A DNA stretch of 64,000 nucleotides from Corynebacterium glyciniphilum AJ 3170 (GCF_000626675.1 NZ_CP006842.1:1860001-1924000), one strand, 5' to 3'. Counted from the first letter of the stretch, positions 18,257-27,780 are shown. The notes: generated by a model from the letters alone, not told the origin. Numbers and translations: made by a program.

Positions 18257-20966
18257 CCCGGACACCCTCCCGGCACCGGTCGCGGCCTTTGCAGCCGCAT
18301 ACTCCTTTCCGCTGGATGAGTTCCAGCTCACCGCCGCCACCTCCATTGCTGAAGGGCGCGGCGTCCTTGTCTGTGCCCCTACCGGAGCGGGAAAGACCGT
18401 GGTGGGGGAATTCGCCGTGCACGAAGCGTTCCGACGCGACGGCACCTGCTTCTACACCACCCCGATCAAGGCGCTGAGCAACCAGAAGTACCACGACCTC
18501 GTCGCCCGTTACGGCGAGGACCGCGTCGGGCTGCTCACCGGCGATGTCAGCATCAATGGTGATGCCCCGGTGGTCGTCATGACCACCGAAGTGCTGCGCA
18601 ACATGATCTATGCGGAGTCCGACCGTCTCGACACCCTCACCCATGTCGTGATGGATGAAGTTCACTTCCTCGCCGACCCCTCCCGCGGGCCGGTATGGGA
18701 GGAGACCATCCTCAACCTCGACCCGTCGGTGATCCTGGTCAGCCTCTCAGCAACGGTGAGCAACGCCGAGGAGTTCGGCGCCTGGCTCTCCACCGTGCGG
18801 GGGCAGACTGACCTCGTGGTCACCACCCACCGCCCTGTCCCGCTGCACCAGTCGATGATGGTCGGCTCGCAGATCATGCCGCTTTACGAAGAGGGCCGGG
18901 GAAGCAAGGGCAAGAGCAAGGACGCTGACGTCAACCGCGCGGTCGTTGCCGCGGCCAGTCGGGCGGAGGAATCGGGACGGAGGCAGGGACCGAAACGTTC
19001 CGACGTCGTCGCCCAGATGCGCGGTGCATCGATGCTTCCGGCGATCTACTTCATCTTCTCCCGCGCCGGCTGCGACGGTGCGGTCCGTCAGCTCCTCGTC
19101 GACCGGGTACGCCTGACCACCGACGCCGAACGCGACGAGATCCTCGCGACCGTCGACAGGGGAGTGGAGGGGATCGCCACCGAGGATCTCGGTGTTCTCG
19201 GTTTCCGTCAGTGGCGCCGCGCCCTGGGCAACGGCTACGGGGCGCACCATGCCGGTATGCTGCCTGCTTTCCGGCACATTGTTGAAGAGCTCTTCTCCCG
19301 CGGGCTGCTGAAGGTCTGCTTCGCCACCGAGACGCTGGCACTGGGCATCAACATGCCGGCACGCACCGTGGTGCTCGAGAAACTCATCAAGTTCAACGGT
19401 GAAGCCCACGTGGACCTCACACCGGGCCAGTACACCCAGCTCACCGGACGTGCCGGTCGTCGGGGCATCGACACCGAAGGCCATGCTCTGGTCCTGTGGT
19501 CCAAAGGCATCGACCCGCATGCGGTGGCGAACCTCGCCCAGACTCGTACCTACCCCCTGGACTCGACATTCCGTCCCGGATACAACATGGCAGTCAACCT
19601 GATCTCCACGAAGGGGTACACGGAGTCCCACCGTCTGCTGGACCGGTCCTTCGCCCAGTACCAGGCGGCATCCACCGTGGTGGAGCAGGCGGAGCGGGCC
19701 AGCCGCCGCCGTCGCGACCTGGCCAGCCTGGAACGTGACCTGTCGAAGACCCTGTCCTCCCTGAAGGGGGCCCAGGTCAGCGCAGACGACGTCATCGAGT
19801 ACGCCGGCCTCCGCCGCGATCTCACCCTGGAAGAGCGACGGGCCAAGAAGGACTCGGCCTCGGACCGTCAGGCCGAGACCGCCCGGCTGCTGTCCAGCCT
19901 GTCTGTCGGCGACATCATCGCCCTGCCGACGGGGCGCCACCCGCAACTCGCCACCGTCGTCCGCAGCGATTCCGATCACCGACGCCCCCGGCCGTGGATC
20001 ATCACCGAGGACGGGTGGTGCGGTCCGGTGAGTGCCGAGACCTTCGGTAACGTCCCCGTCCCGCTGGGCCACATGTCGCTGCACAAGGGGGTGCAGCGCA
20101 GCCCGAAGCGTAACTCCCGCGCCGTGGCGTCCAACCTGCGGCGGCAGAAAGTCGACCGCCCGCGTGTCCTCAAACCAAAGGCGAAGAGCGGATCCCGCAA
20201 GGCCGCCGAACTCCGCGACAAGGTGCACGTCCATCCCGTGCACCTCCTGGCGGAGCGCGAGGACCTGGTACGACCGGCGGAGCGGGTCGTCGCCGCCCGA
20301 CGCACCCTCGAACGCGAGTTGGAGATCACCGCACCGGAGACCGAGTCGCTGTCGCGGACATTCGACCGGATACTCGACCTCCTCGGTGAGCTCGACTACG
20401 TGGAGCAGGACGACGCTGTCCCGTCCTCTGACCGGACCACGACCCGCATCACGGCGGAAGGTCGACGTCTGGCCCAGGTTCACCATGAGGCGGATCTCCT
20501 CGTCGCCCAGTGTCTGCGGCGCGGTGTGTGGGACGACCTTGATCCGGCCGAGCTCGCCGCCGTGGTGTCCACGTGCCTCTTCGAGAACCGGCGGGAGAGC
20601 GAGGGCCGCCACGAGGACGGGGTCCCCACCGAAGCATTGGCCGACGCGGTGAGCGCGGTCTTCCGCATCCACGGCGAACTCGTCTCCGACGAGGCACGAC
20701 ACCGCCTGCCGGTGACCCGCGAACCAGACATGGGGTTCGCCACGGCGGTGCACCAGTGGGCCGCCGGTGCGCCCCTGGACTACTGCCTGCGTGCCGCCGA
20801 GGCGTCCGGGGCGACGCTGAGTGCCGGTGATTTCGTGCGCTGGTGCAACCGGGTCATCGACCTGCTCGAGCAGATCCGTCACACCGGCTACTCGTCATCC
20901 GTGAAGGCCTCCGCCAGGAAGGCCGTGCCGGCGATCCGGCGAGGCGTGGTGGAACTGGGCGCGTAG
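18243..20966 (+). CDS. helY: HelY-like DExH-box helicase (Ski2/Mtr4 superfamily)
   Basis: 907 aa superfamily 2 helicase. The start at ATG 18243 gives MTSSDPDTLPAPVAAFA; an earlier ATG at 18180 would run 77 nt into tatC. Motifs: Q-like FPLDEFQLTA, motif I APTGAGKT at 45-52, Ia TTPIKALSNQKY, II DEVH at 138-141, III SLSATVSNAEEF, V-VI region FATETLALGINMPARTVV and QLTGRAGRRGID. The C-terminal third holds the DSHCT domain. The orthologue in M. tuberculosis (helY, Rv2092c) also follows tatC. Probably RNA or DNA unwinding; a precise substrate is not established. Confidence 0.92.
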   Translation: MTSSDPDTLPAPVAAFAAAYSFPLDEFQLTAATSIAEGRGVLVCAPTGAGKTVVGEFAVHEAFRRDGTCFYTTPIKALSNQKYHDLVARYGEDRVGLLTGDVSINGDAPVVVMTTEVLRNMIYAESDRLDTLTHVVMDEVHFLADPSRGPVWEETILNLDPSVILVSLSATVSNAEEFGAWLSTVRGQTDLVVTTHRPVPLHQSMMVGSQIMPLYEEGRGSKGKSKDADVNRAVVAAASRAEESGRRQGPKRSDVVAQMRGASMLPAIYFIFSRAGCDGAVRQLLVDRVRLTTDAERDEILATVDRGVEGIATEDLGVLGFRQWRRALGNGYGAHHAGMLPAFRHIVEELFSRGLLKVCFATETLALGINMPARTVVLEKLIKFNGEAHVDLTPGQYTQLTGRAGRRGIDTEGHALVLWSKGIDPHAVANLAQTRTYPLDSTFRPGYNMAVNLISTKGYTESHRLLDRSFAQYQAASTVVEQAERASRRRRDLASLERDLSKTLSSLKGAQVSADDVIEYAGLRRDLTLEERRAKKDSASDRQAETARLLSSLSVGDIIALPTGRHPQLATVVRSDSDHRRPRPWIITEDGWCGPVSAETFGNVPVPLGHMSLHKGVQRSPKRNSRAVASNLRRQKVDRPRVLKPKAKSGSRKAAELRDKVHVHPVHLLAEREDLVRPAERVVAARRTLERELEITAPETESLSRTFDRILDLLGELDYVEQDDAVPSSDRTTTRITAEGRRLAQVHHEADLLVAQCLRRGVWDDLDPAELAAVVSTCLFENRRESEGRHEDGVPTEALADAVSAVFRIHGELVSDEARHRLPVTREPDMGFATAVHQWAAGAPLDYCLRAAEASGATLSAGDFVRWCNRVIDLLEQIRHTGYSSSVKASARKAVPAIRRGVVELGA

Positions 20967-20982
20967 AGGACAGGCTCTGGCC

Positions 20983-20988
20983 TACACT
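20983..20988 (+). promoter_or_regulatory. -10 box (TACACT) of leaderless M24 peptidase gene
   Basis: TACACT ends 8 nt before ATG 20997 with no Shine-Dalgarno between. Confidence 0.5.
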
Positions 20989-20996
20989 GGCTTCCC

Positions 20997-22100
20997 ATGA
21001 GCTTTCCTGTCTCCACCTACACCGCCCGCCTCGACGCCGTCGGACGTCTTCTCGACGAGCGGGGCATCACCGCGGCCATCCTCACCCCTGGTCCGGACCT
21101 GCGTTTCCTCCTCGACTCCGACATCGAGACCCACGAGCGTTTCGCCGCCCTGGTGATCACCCCGTCGTCGCGTCGGATCGTCGTGCCCGGCGTGGATGCC
21201 GCCGTGCTCCGTAGCGGGGTCGCGGGAGAGGCCGGGGTCGAGGTCGTGCCGTGGAACGACGGGGAGGACCCGGTGAAGCTGCTCGCCCTGCCCGCCGGCG
21301 CCACCGTCGCGGTGTCCGGCACCATGACCGCCGACCACCTGCTCACCATCCAGAGCAGGGGAGTGCAGACCCTCAACGCCACCACGGTGCTCCGGGAGGT
21401 GTTCATGGTCAAGGACGATGTCGAGATCGCCGAACTCACCCGCGCAGGCCATGCCATCGATGCGGTGCACCGTCGGGTTCCCAGTCTGCTGCGGGCCGGA
21501 CGCACCGAGCGCGACATCGCCGCTGATCTCACCACGATGATCCTCGCCGAGCACGTCGCCGTGGATTTCGTCATCGTCGGATCCGGCCCGCACGGGGCTG
21601 ACCCGCACCACAGCTATTCCGACCGGGTGCTGACCGAGGGAGACGTGGTCGTCGTCGACATCGGCGGCACCCTGGACTCCGGCTACCACTCCGACTGCAC
21701 CCGCACCTATGTGCTCGGCGCCGCGTCCGACGCGCAACAGAGTGCCTACCGTGTCCTGCGGCAGGCGCAGGACGCCGGTCTTACCTCCGCCCGTCCCGGC
21801 GTCACTGCCGCCGAGCTCGACACTGTGGTCCGCACGATCATCGAGGCCGCCGGTTACGGCGACTACTTCACCCATCGCACCGGACACGGCATCGGAGTCT
21901 CCGGCCACGAGGAACCCTTCATCATCGCGGGAAATGACACCGTACTGACCGAGGGGATGGTCTTCTCCATCGAACCGGGGATCTACGTGCCGGGCCAGTG
22001 GGGTGCGCGGATCGAGGACATCGTCGTCCTCACCGCCGACGGCTGCGAGCCTCTCAACACGACGACGCATGACCTCACGACCGTGGAGGTGCCCGCATGA
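20997..22100 (+). CDS. M24-family Xaa-Pro aminopeptidase/dipeptidase (PepQ/PepE-like)
   Basis: 367 aa metallopeptidase with a creatinase-type N-terminal domain and a pita-bread catalytic domain. Two-metal ligands are visible: Asp in VVVDIGGTLDSGYHSDCTR (two Asp), His in HRTGHGIGVSGHEEP, and Glu in FSIEPGIY and in ARIEDIVV. Cleaves Xaa-Pro bonds in short peptides in the cytosol. In M. tuberculosis pepE (Rv2089c) sits near helY, so the context agrees. The next gene overlaps by 4 nt. Whether it is an aminopeptidase or a dipeptidase cannot be read from sequence alone. Confidence 0.92.
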   Translation: MSFPVSTYTARLDAVGRLLDERGITAAILTPGPDLRFLLDSDIETHERFAALVITPSSRRIVVPGVDAAVLRSGVAGEAGVEVVPWNDGEDPVKLLALPAGATVAVSGTMTADHLLTIQSRGVQTLNATTVLREVFMVKDDVEIAELTRAGHAIDAVHRRVPSLLRAGRTERDIAADLTTMILAEHVAVDFVIVGSGPHGADPHHSYSDRVLTEGDVVVVDIGGTLDSGYHSDCTRTYVLGAASDAQQSAYRVLRQAQDAGLTSARPGVTAAELDTVVRTIIEAAGYGDYFTHRTGHGIGVSGHEEPFIIAGNDTVLTEGMVFSIEPGIYVPGQWGARIEDIVVLTADGCEPLNTTTHDLTTVEVPA

Positions 22101-22846
22101 ATACCCCGAGATCGCCGAAACGGATCGTGTTGTTCGGCGCCACCAGTGAGATCGGAGCGGAGATCATCACCCGACTCGCCGCCGGCAATGACCTCGTCCT
22201 GGCTGCCCGCCGCCCCGAGGCCCTCGATGAACTGGTGGCCGCATGCCAGAAGGCCGGGGCGACGCACGTGGAGACCATCCACTTCGACGCGTCTGACTGT
22301 GCCGGTCAGGCTGGCGTCATCGATACCATCGAAGCGTCCGGCCCGATCGACACCGCGGTCGCCGCCTTCGGTGTCCTCGGCGACCAGGACCTTGCTGAGC
22401 GCGACGGAGAAGAGGTCGAGCGCATCCTGCACACAGACTTCACCGCCCAGGCCGTGCTGCTCACGGACCTGTCCGCCCGTATGCGGACCCGCGGTCACGG
22501 TGACCTGGTCGCTTTCTCGTCCATCGCTGGCGCACGTGTCCGCCGGCCGAACTACGTCTACGGTTCGGCGAAGGCTGGTCTCGACGGGTTCTGTCAGGGC
22601 ATGCAGGACGCGCTACGCGGTACCGGGGTGCGGCTGACGGTAGTGCGTCCCGGTTTCGTCATCGGACGCATGACCGAGGGAATGGATCCGGCACCACTGT
22701 CCGTGACCCCCGACGTCGTCGCCGACGCCACCGTGCAGGCCCTGGCATCCCAGCGGTCGGATGTGTGGGTTCCCCGCAGACTCGCGGTTCTCGCCAGGAT
22801 CATGCCTCTGGTCCCGAGAGCCCTGTGGCGCCGGGCTCCACGGTAG
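22097..22846 (+). CDS. Short-chain dehydrogenase, DprE2-like / Rv2073c-type
   Basis: 249 aa SDR. The cofactor site is GATSEIGAEI near the N-terminus and the catalytic Ser-Tyr-Lys are in FSSIAGARVRRPNYVYGSAKAGLDGF. The PNYVYGSAKAGLDGF block and the GATSEIG opening are also features of DprE2, which with DprE1 makes decaprenyl-phosphoryl arabinose. No DprE1 is nearby, however, and the position near pepE and helY matches M. tuberculosis Rv2073c better, so I read it as the DprE2 paralogue of unknown substrate. It overlaps the peptidase by 4 nt. The basic C-terminus (PRALWRRAPR) is a possible membrane-contact helix, also seen in DprE2. Confidence 0.85.
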   Translation: MNTPRSPKRIVLFGATSEIGAEIITRLAAGNDLVLAARRPEALDELVAACQKAGATHVETIHFDASDCAGQAGVIDTIEASGPIDTAVAAFGVLGDQDLAERDGEEVERILHTDFTAQAVLLTDLSARMRTRGHGDLVAFSSIAGARVRRPNYVYGSAKAGLDGFCQGMQDALRGTGVRLTVVRPGFVIGRMTEGMDPAPLSVTPDVVADATVQALASQRSDVWVPRRLAVLARIMPLVPRALWRRAPR

Positions 22847-22849
22847 GGT
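22844..22849 (+). promoter_or_regulatory. -10 box (TAGGGT) upstream of fxsA, overlapping the SDR stop codon
   Basis: TAGGGT begins with the TAG stop of the SDR gene and ends 7 nt before ATG 22857. The intervening GGGGAG could also act as a Shine-Dalgarno, so both modes are possible. Confidence 0.4.
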
Positions 22850-22856
22850 GGGGAGT

Positions 22857-23339
22857 ATGCCCAGACTGCTGCCTCTGTTCTACGTTGTCGCTGAGATCCT
22901 CGTATTCTTCCTGGTGGGAAGCTGGATCGGGTTCGGTTGGACCATTCTGCTGGTCCTGGCGACGTTCATCGGCGGCATGATGCTCGCCGGGTGGCAGTTC
23001 CGCGAACTCGTCCGCCGGTCGATGACCGACCGGGCGCACCCTGGACGACTGACCGCCGACGCCGCGCTGAGCGCGGTCGGTGCCGTCCTCGTCGCCCTAC
23101 CCGGTCTGGTCACCGCCGTCCTCGGCATCGTCCTGCTCCTGCCACCGACCCGCTCGCTGGTACGTCGCGGTCTGGGCGGTGCGCTGCGCCGCAGGATCAC
23201 CAGCTTCGGCGGTGCATCCTTCACGACGGTCTCCGGCGTCAGCATGCCGCAGACGAAGGACGTCGACGGGTGGGGTGAGGTCATCGACCACCGGGCCGAC
23301 GAATTCGACGACCGGGAAGAGCGGGACGACAGGGCGTGA
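22857..23339 (+). CDS. fxsA: FxsA-family membrane protein
   Basis: 160 aa integral membrane protein. Hydrophobic segments lie at about 3-20 (LLPLFYVVAEILVFFLVG), 24-42 and 78-96 (VGAVLVALPGLVTAVLGIVLLLPPTR), the last being the most conserved FxsA block (PGLVTAVLGIVLLLPPTR). Charged C-terminal tail in the cytosol. The family is named after E. coli FxsA, a suppressor of phage F exclusion; its normal role is unknown. I chose ATG 22857 because the family starts at the first hydrophobic helix and earlier codons lie inside the SDR gene. It overlaps lnt by 4 nt. Confidence 0.88.
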   Translation: MPRLLPLFYVVAEILVFFLVGSWIGFGWTILLVLATFIGGMMLAGWQFRELVRRSMTDRAHPGRLTADAALSAVGAVLVALPGLVTAVLGIVLLLPPTRSLVRRGLGGALRRRITSFGGASFTTVSGVSMPQTKDVDGWGEVIDHRADEFDDREERDDRA

Positions 23340-24907
23340 TCCGTTTTCTCCTGCTGACGGCCGCTGCAGCGGTCGCCGGGGTGGCTCAGTTCGCCTCTTA
23401 CCAGCCCACCGGTCTGTGGTGGGCAGCCCCCCTGGGGTTCGCCCTCTTCTTCATTGCGGTGGATCGTGCAGTGGCAGGCGCCCCGACGGACGCCACCGGG
23501 CCCCGCAGCATCCGCCGGTGGGCGATGTGGCTCAGTTGGGTCCAGGGCCTGGTGTGTTTCCTGTTCCTGTTGCCCTGGGTCGGCGAGTACGTCGGCGCGA
23601 TCGCCTGGATCGGGCTGTCCCTCCTCGAGTCCCTCTACAGCCTGCTCTTCGGGCTGGGTCTGGGACTGATCTGCGTCATGGCACGGACCTGGCTCGGAGG
23701 AGGCCACGGAAGCCGCGCGCGGCGCGGACGCGCAGTGCTGCTGCTGGTGATGCTCCCCGCATGGTTCGTCGCCACTGAGTGGCTTCGGTCTTCGTGGCCG
23801 TTCGGCGGCTTCGGGTGGGCCCGGGTCGCGTGGGGCCAGATCACCGGCCCGTTGGCCGAGTGGTCGACGGTGGCAGGCCCTGCTCTGGTCACCTTCGCCG
23901 TGGTGGTTACCGGCGTGGCGTTGGCGCTGCTGGTGCGTCGCCGCTACATCACCACCGTCTCTACCGTGGCAGTGGCTGTCGGTGGGGGACTTGTCCTGGG
24001 TGCCGTGCCGACGTCGTGGGGCGGTGAGGTCGACGAGACGCTCAACGTCGTCGCAGTGCAGGGCAACGTGCCACGACTCGGCCTGGACTTCAACTCCCAA
24101 CGCAGCGCCGTCCTGAACAACCACCTCGCACAGACGTTCAAACTTGCCGAGGAGATCGACAGTGGTGAACGACCACGCCCGGACCTGGTGATCTGGCCGG
24201 AGAACGCCTCGGACATCAATCCCTTCGTCAATGAGAGTGCTGCTCAGCAAATCAGCGCTGCTGCCGAGGCTGTCGGAGCTCCCTTACTGGTGGGGACCAT
24301 TACCCGCGACGAGGAAGGTTCCAGGAACACAGCGGTCGTGTGGGATCCGGAGACAGGCCCCGGCGACCAGCACGTGAAAAAGTTCCTGCAGCCGTTCGGC
24401 GAGTACATGCCCTACCGTGATCTGCTGCGTCATGTCAGCCCGTATGTGGACATGGCCGGGAACTTCAAGGCCGGCGACGGGGACGGCGTGGTGGACATGG
24501 ACGGCGTACCCGTCGGTGTGGCGACCTGCTACGAGGTCAGCTTCGACGGTGCTTTCCGTGACGCTACGCGCGCCGGCGCCACGATATTCGCCAGCCCGAC
24601 GAACAACGCGACGTTCGGGTTTACCGACATGACGTTCCAGCAGTTGGCGATCAGCCGGATGCGGGCGATCGAATACGACCGGTCCGTGGTCGTCGCGGCG
24701 ACGTCGGGGGTCTCAGCGATCGTGTCACCGGGCGGTGCTGTGACGGACCGGACAGAAATTTTCCGCGCTGGTCTTTTGCAGGAGGACGTTCCGGTGCGCG
24801 ATACTGAGACGTTGTCAGCACGCATCGGCCCCGTCGGGGAGTGGATCCTCTCCGCCGTCGGCGCCGTATTCGTGCTTTATGCAGGTTTCCGGCAGAAGAA
24901 GAGGTAG
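23336..24907 (+). CDS. lnt: Apolipoprotein N-acyltransferase (PpmN/Lnt)
   Basis: Membrane enzyme that adds the third acyl chain to the N-terminal Cys of lipoproteins. 523 aa: about six to seven N-terminal membrane segments and a carbon-nitrogen hydrolase domain with the Glu-Lys-Cys triad visible in IWPENAS (Glu), [15 protein letters not shown] (Lys) and [12 protein letters not shown] (Cys). A last membrane helix ([16 protein letters not shown]) ends the protein. The GTG start overlaps the fxsA stop. In corynebacteria Lnt and Ppm are separate adjacent proteins, whereas M. tuberculosis Ppm1 is a fusion of both; the arrangement here is the corynebacterial one. Confidence 0.93.
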   Translation: MIRFLLLTAAAAVAGVAQFASYQPTGLWWAAPLGFALFFIAVDRAVAGAPTDATGPRSIRRWAMWLSWVQGLVCFLFLLPWVGEYVGAIAWIGLSLLESLYSLLFGLGLGLICVMARTWLGGGHGSRARRGRAVLLLVMLPAWFVATEWLRSSWPFGGFGWARVAWGQITGPLAEWSTVAGPALVTFAVVVTGVALALLVRRRYITTVSTVAVAVGGGLVLGAVPTSWGGEVDETLNVVAVQGNVPRLGLDFNSQRSAVLNNHLAQTFKLAEEIDSGERPRPDLVIWPENASDINPFVNESAAQQISAAAEAVGAPLLVGTITRDEEGSRNTAVVWDPETGPGDQHVKKFLQPFGEYMPYRDLLRHVSPYVDMAGNFKAGDGDGVVDMDGVPVGVATCYEVSFDGAFRDATRAGATIFASPTNNATFGFTDMTFQQLAISRMRAIEYDRSVVVAATSGVSAIVSPGGAVTDRTEIFRAGLLQEDVPVRDTETLSARIGPVGEWILSAVGAVFVLYAGFRQKKR

Positions 24908-24914
24908 GCAGAGG

Positions 24915-25727
24915 TTGGCTACGGGACATTCGACACACCCCAGTGACCGCACCCTGGTCATCATCCCGACGTACGAGGAGTTGGAGAATCTTCCGCTCAT
25001 CGTGGGTCGCCTCCGCGCGGCTGAGCCCGAGCGCGTGGATATCCTCATCGTCGACGACAACAGCCCGGACGGTACCGGGCAGCTCGCCGACGAACTGGCC
25101 GCCGCCGATGGACACATTAATGTGCTCCACCGTAAGGGGAAGGGCGGGCTCTGCGGTGCCTATGTCGCGGGTTTCCGATGGGGCCTTGACCGCGATTACC
25201 AGGTCCTGTGTGAGATGGACGCCGACGGTTCCCATGCCCCTGAGCAGCTCGACCGGCTTCTGAGCCAGATTGACGGCGGTTCGGACCTGGTCATCGGGTC
25301 GCGTTATGTACCCGGTGGCAAGGTCGTCAACTGGCCGTGGAACCGGTGGTTCCTGTCGAAGGCGGGGAATATCTACATCTCCATCGCGTTGGGCGGTGGC
25401 CTTTCCGACATGACCGCCGGCTACCGTGCGTACCGTCGGTCACTGGTGGAGTCCCTGGACCTCGATGAGTTGTCGAACGCGGGGTACATCTTCCAGGTCG
25501 ATCTGGCGTTCCGCGCGGTCGAGGGCGGTTTCGCCGTGGACGAAGTGCCGATCACCTTCACCGAGCGCGAGATCGGCGAGTCCAAGTTAGCCGGTAGTTT
25601 CGTCAAGGACAGCCTGATGGTGGTCACGGCATGGGGCATCCGCCACCGTGCTGCCCAGGTCAGCACACTTGCCGGGGCATTCTGGCGGCTGGGGAGGGAT
25701 TCGGTCCGGCAGAAAATCGGACGTTAG
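24915..25727 (+). CDS. ppm1: Polyprenol monophosphomannose synthase (PpmC/Ppm1 catalytic part)
   Basis: GT2 glycosyltransferase that makes polyprenyl-phosphate mannose, the donor for lipomannan and glycoprotein mannosylation. About 270 aa. Motifs are [27 protein letters not shown] (first Asp pair), [12 protein letters not shown] and the DXD site in [10 protein letters not shown]-terminal [11 protein letters not shown] is typical of dolichol-phosphate mannose synthases. No membrane helix, so it probably relies on Lnt for membrane attachment. The start is unclear: TTG 24915 lies just after the lnt stop and close to the conserved start, while ATG 24879 would overlap lnt by 29 nt. I prefer TTG. 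Confidence 0.9.
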   Translation: MATGHSTHPSDRTLVIIPTYEELENLPLIVGRLRAAEPERVDILIVDDNSPDGTGQLADELAAADGHINVLHRKGKGGLCGAYVAGFRWGLDRDYQVLCEMDADGSHAPEQLDRLLSQIDGGSDLVIGSRYVPGGKVVNWPWNRWFLSKAGNIYISIALGGGLSDMTAGYRAYRRSLVESLDLDELSNAGYIFQVDLAFRAVEGGFAVDEVPITFTEREIGESKLAGSFVKDSLMVVTAWGIRHRAAQVSTLAGAFWRLGRDSVRQKIGR

Positions 25728-27220
25728 AACGGCACCTCTTCCGCACGTGCTCTGCGTGCTGCGGCGAGTACCGCCTTCTGGGCTTCACGTTCTGCCAACC
25801 GTCGCTCGTTGTGCTCCCGGACCGTCCGGTAGCGTCTGGTTGCCCGGGTGGCAAAACTCGTTCTGGCGAATCCTGCGAGAGGACCGGTCGGTTCAGTGAC
25901 GTAGGCGTGCCCGTCATCGACGCTGGACCACATCACCGCACCGTCGTCGGCTTTCGTCGCATCCACCCAACCGAGCGTCTTGAGGAGATGGTGGGTGCGG
26001 CACAGAGGCTGGAGGTTCCTCGTGTCGGTCGGGCCGCCGGAGTCCGGGTCGGCATGGTCGAAGCGGCGTACATGATCGATGTCACACTTCGCCGCAGGAA
26101 CCTCACACCCAGGGAAAGTACAGCTGGTGTACACCCCCTCGAGGAACTCCACCATTTTCTTGGTGGGAGTGTAGGCGTCGGTGCCCTCGTGGCCGGGAAT
26201 CCGGAGGTGGGTGACGCGGTCCATGAATGCGTCGGTCGCCATCGCATCAAGCCAGTGGCCACCCGAGGTCGCCACGACGTCACTGGTGATCTCGCGGTAG
26301 ATGTTCAGGGTCACTCTGATGTCAGCGGTGCCGCGGACCAGGTGAAGCAGACCGTCGGCGCGTGAGCAGGACATTTCACGGCAGACCGCATCGAGAACGG
26401 CGACCAGTTCTTCAGCTTCTTCAGGTGGGAGCGTCGCAGTGATCACGGTGGCACAGGGATCATAGGTGTCAACACCCACCCGGCGGGTCAGTGTGCCACA
26501 GTTACGGGGATCAATACCGGCGGGCGGCTCGACGGTATCGGTCGTCCGGACCGGCTCCGTCGTCCCGATCACCTCAGCGCAACGTACGGGTGGTGGTTCA
26601 GGATCCGTGCGGTCGACGGGGCGCGCGAGCTCATCGATCCCGTGCACTGCCTTGAGAATCTTCTTCACCATGGCACGCGGCCCCGGTATCACCTGCCTGT
26701 CCCGTCGGGGAGTGAGGACTGTGATCAAGGCTTTCTCCGCTGCGTCGGTGTCGTCAGGTCGGATACCGTCCGCGCTGCGAGCGAGTAACCGAAGATGATC
26801 GAAGCTCAGCATCCCCCGCAGCAGGTGGGCTTTGAGCCGCGGCATGCGGGCGCACAGCAGCCCGATATCCGTGTAGGTTTCAGCCCGGCTCCGCGTCAGC
26901 GACAGCCTGGCCTGAAGTCGCGCATGATGGGCCACAACATCGGCGGTGCCGTGCGGAGCGCACTGGACAGCGATCTCGATCATGGCACGGTTCATCTTTC
27001 TGACGGCGACAGCAGCGGTGTCCGTCGATGTCTCGATCGACCACCGTCGGAACCTGAACGAAGGTTCGTACAGTTCACCCCAGTCAATGAGGATTCCGGA
27101 AACGAACACGAGATCAGGGTGTCCCGGCCTGGCCTGTGGAGGGGCGTGCTCGGGAGGCGGGGGAGCAGGCAGTGACGATGAGTCATCCATGTCGAACACA
27201 CTACCGATAGGGGAGGACAC
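25724..27220 (-). CDS. DUF222 domain HNH endonuclease (13E12-repeat family)
   Basis: 498 aa with an N-terminal DUF222 region and a C-terminal HNH nuclease domain ([17 protein letters not shown], then [10 protein letters not shown] with two Cys pairs for zinc). This is the actinobacterial 13E12 family, mobile or multi-copy in many genomes; the cellular role is unknown. The gene is on the opposite strand to the core operon and its end overlaps the ppm stop by 4 nt. Start: GTG 27220 gives the longest product, ATG 27190 gives [12 protein letters not shown]; neither has a clear ribosome-binding site. A LexA-like operator lies in the promoter. No repeats or terminal inverted repeats were seen around it. 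Confidence 0.85.
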   Translation of the reverse strand: MSSPIGSVFDMDDSSSLPAPPPPEHAPPQARPGHPDLVFVSGILIDWGELYEPSFRFRRWSIETSTDTAAVAVRKMNRAMIEIAVQCAPHGTADVVAHHARLQARLSLTRSRAETYTDIGLLCARMPRLKAHLLRGMLSFDHLRLLARSADGIRPDDTDAAEKALITVLTPRRDRQVIPGPRAMVKKILKAVHGIDELARPVDRTDPEPPPVRCAEVIGTTEPVRTTDTVEPPAGIDPRNCGTLTRRVGVDTYDPCATVITATLPPEEAEELVAVLDAVCREMSCSRADGLLHLVRGTADIRVTLNIYREITSDVVATSGGHWLDAMATDAFMDRVTHLRIPGHEGTDAYTPTKKMVEFLEGVYTSCTFPGCEVPAAKCDIDHVRRFDHADPDSGGPTDTRNLQPLCRTHHLLKTLGWVDATKADDGAVMWSSVDDGHAYVTEPTGPLAGFARTSFATRATRRYRTVREHNERRLAEREAQKAVLAAARRARAEEVPF

Positions 27221-27235
27221 AGAATGATTCGACCG

Positions 27236-27266
27236 AGGATAAACCGAACATATGATCGAAAAACAA
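27236..27266 (-). promoter_or_regulatory. Promoter of the DUF222-HNH gene with LexA-like operator
   Basis: Minus-strand -35 TTGTTT (27261-27266) and -10 TATCCT (27236-27241) with a 19-nt spacer. The spacer contains a near-palindrome, CGAACATATGATCG on the plus strand (27245-27258), one base from the actinobacterial SOS box core CGAAC-N4-GTTCG. An operator inside the spacer would block RNA polymerase. Confidence 0.6.
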
Positions 27267-27279
27267 GAAACGAAAATGA

Positions 27280-27306
27280 AAGCCCTCCGACACCACCGGA
27301 GGGCTT
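27280..27306 (-). terminator. Rho-independent terminator of rbpA
   Basis: 10-bp perfect stem (AAGCCCTCCG / CGGAGGGCTT) with a 7-nt loop, followed on the minus strand by a T-rich run (TCATTTTCGTTTC). It lies 23 nt after the rbpA stop. Confidence 0.85.
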
Positions 27307-27329
27307 CTACCAGGCCATCATCGCAGAAC

Positions 27330-27701
27330 TCAAGAGTTCGCGGCCTGCTCCTTCATGAGCTTCATCGCCGTACGACGACGCTTACGCAACAGTTCGATGC
27401 GCTCCTCGAGGAGCACATCGAGCTCTTCGAGGGAACGGCGCTCACGAAGCATATCCCAGTGGGTACGGGCCGGCTTCTGCGGCTTCGCGTCCTGACCGAC
27501 ACCCTCGATGAGCTGGCCGAGCTGACCGTTCTTGCACATCCACTCGCTGGGGATCTCTGCGTCATTGGCGAAAGCGACCTCGAAGATCTCACCGGATTCA
27601 GTCTGGTATTTGGTCATCTGGCGGGGGGCCAGGTCGTGGTCACGGTCTGTCTCATAGGACACCGCTCCCATTCGGCTGCCACGCAGTACACGATCTGCCA
27701 T
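27330..27701 (-). CDS. rbpA: RNA polymerase-binding protein RbpA
   Basis: 123 aa actinobacterial transcription factor that binds SigA/SigB-type sigma factors and RNA polymerase and stabilises open promoter complexes. The N-terminus MADRVLRGSRMGAVSYE is diagnostic, followed by the zinc-less RbpA core domain (EIFEVAFANDAEIPSEWMC), a basic linker (KPQKPARTHWDMLRERR) and the sigma-interacting helix (EELDVLLEERIELLRKRR). The start at ATG 27701 matches the family; the frame stays open further upstream but is not conserved there. AGAAGGG precedes it. The next gene downstream is the DUF222-HNH gene, beyond a strong terminator. Its promoter has SigH/SigR features. Confidence 0.96.
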   Translation of the reverse strand: MADRVLRGSRMGAVSYETDRDHDLAPRQMTKYQTESGEIFEVAFANDAEIPSEWMCKNGQLGQLIEGVGQDAKPQKPARTHWDMLRERRSLEELDVLLEERIELLRKRRRTAMKLMKEQAANS

Positions 27702-27752
27702 CGGTGCATCACCCTTCTCATCATGCGGACGTGGTGGGTCATTCGTCCGATA

Positions 27753-27780
27753 CAACGGACGAGACGCCCGAATAATTCCC
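27753..27780 (-). promoter_or_regulatory. SigH/SigR-type promoter of rbpA
   Basis: Minus-strand GGGAAT (27775-27780), exactly 18 nt spacer, then GTTG (27753-27756). This is the ECF SigR/SigH consensus GGGAAT-N18-GTT. It lies about 50 nt before the rbpA ATG. In Streptomyces rbpA is known to be controlled by SigR. Confidence 0.7.

Noticed and set aside
18747..20882. 711-codon open frame on the minus strand
   Set aside because: Antisense to the helY helicase, whose motifs are intact; long antisense frames are common in GC-rich coding DNA. No domain in the minus-strand translation.
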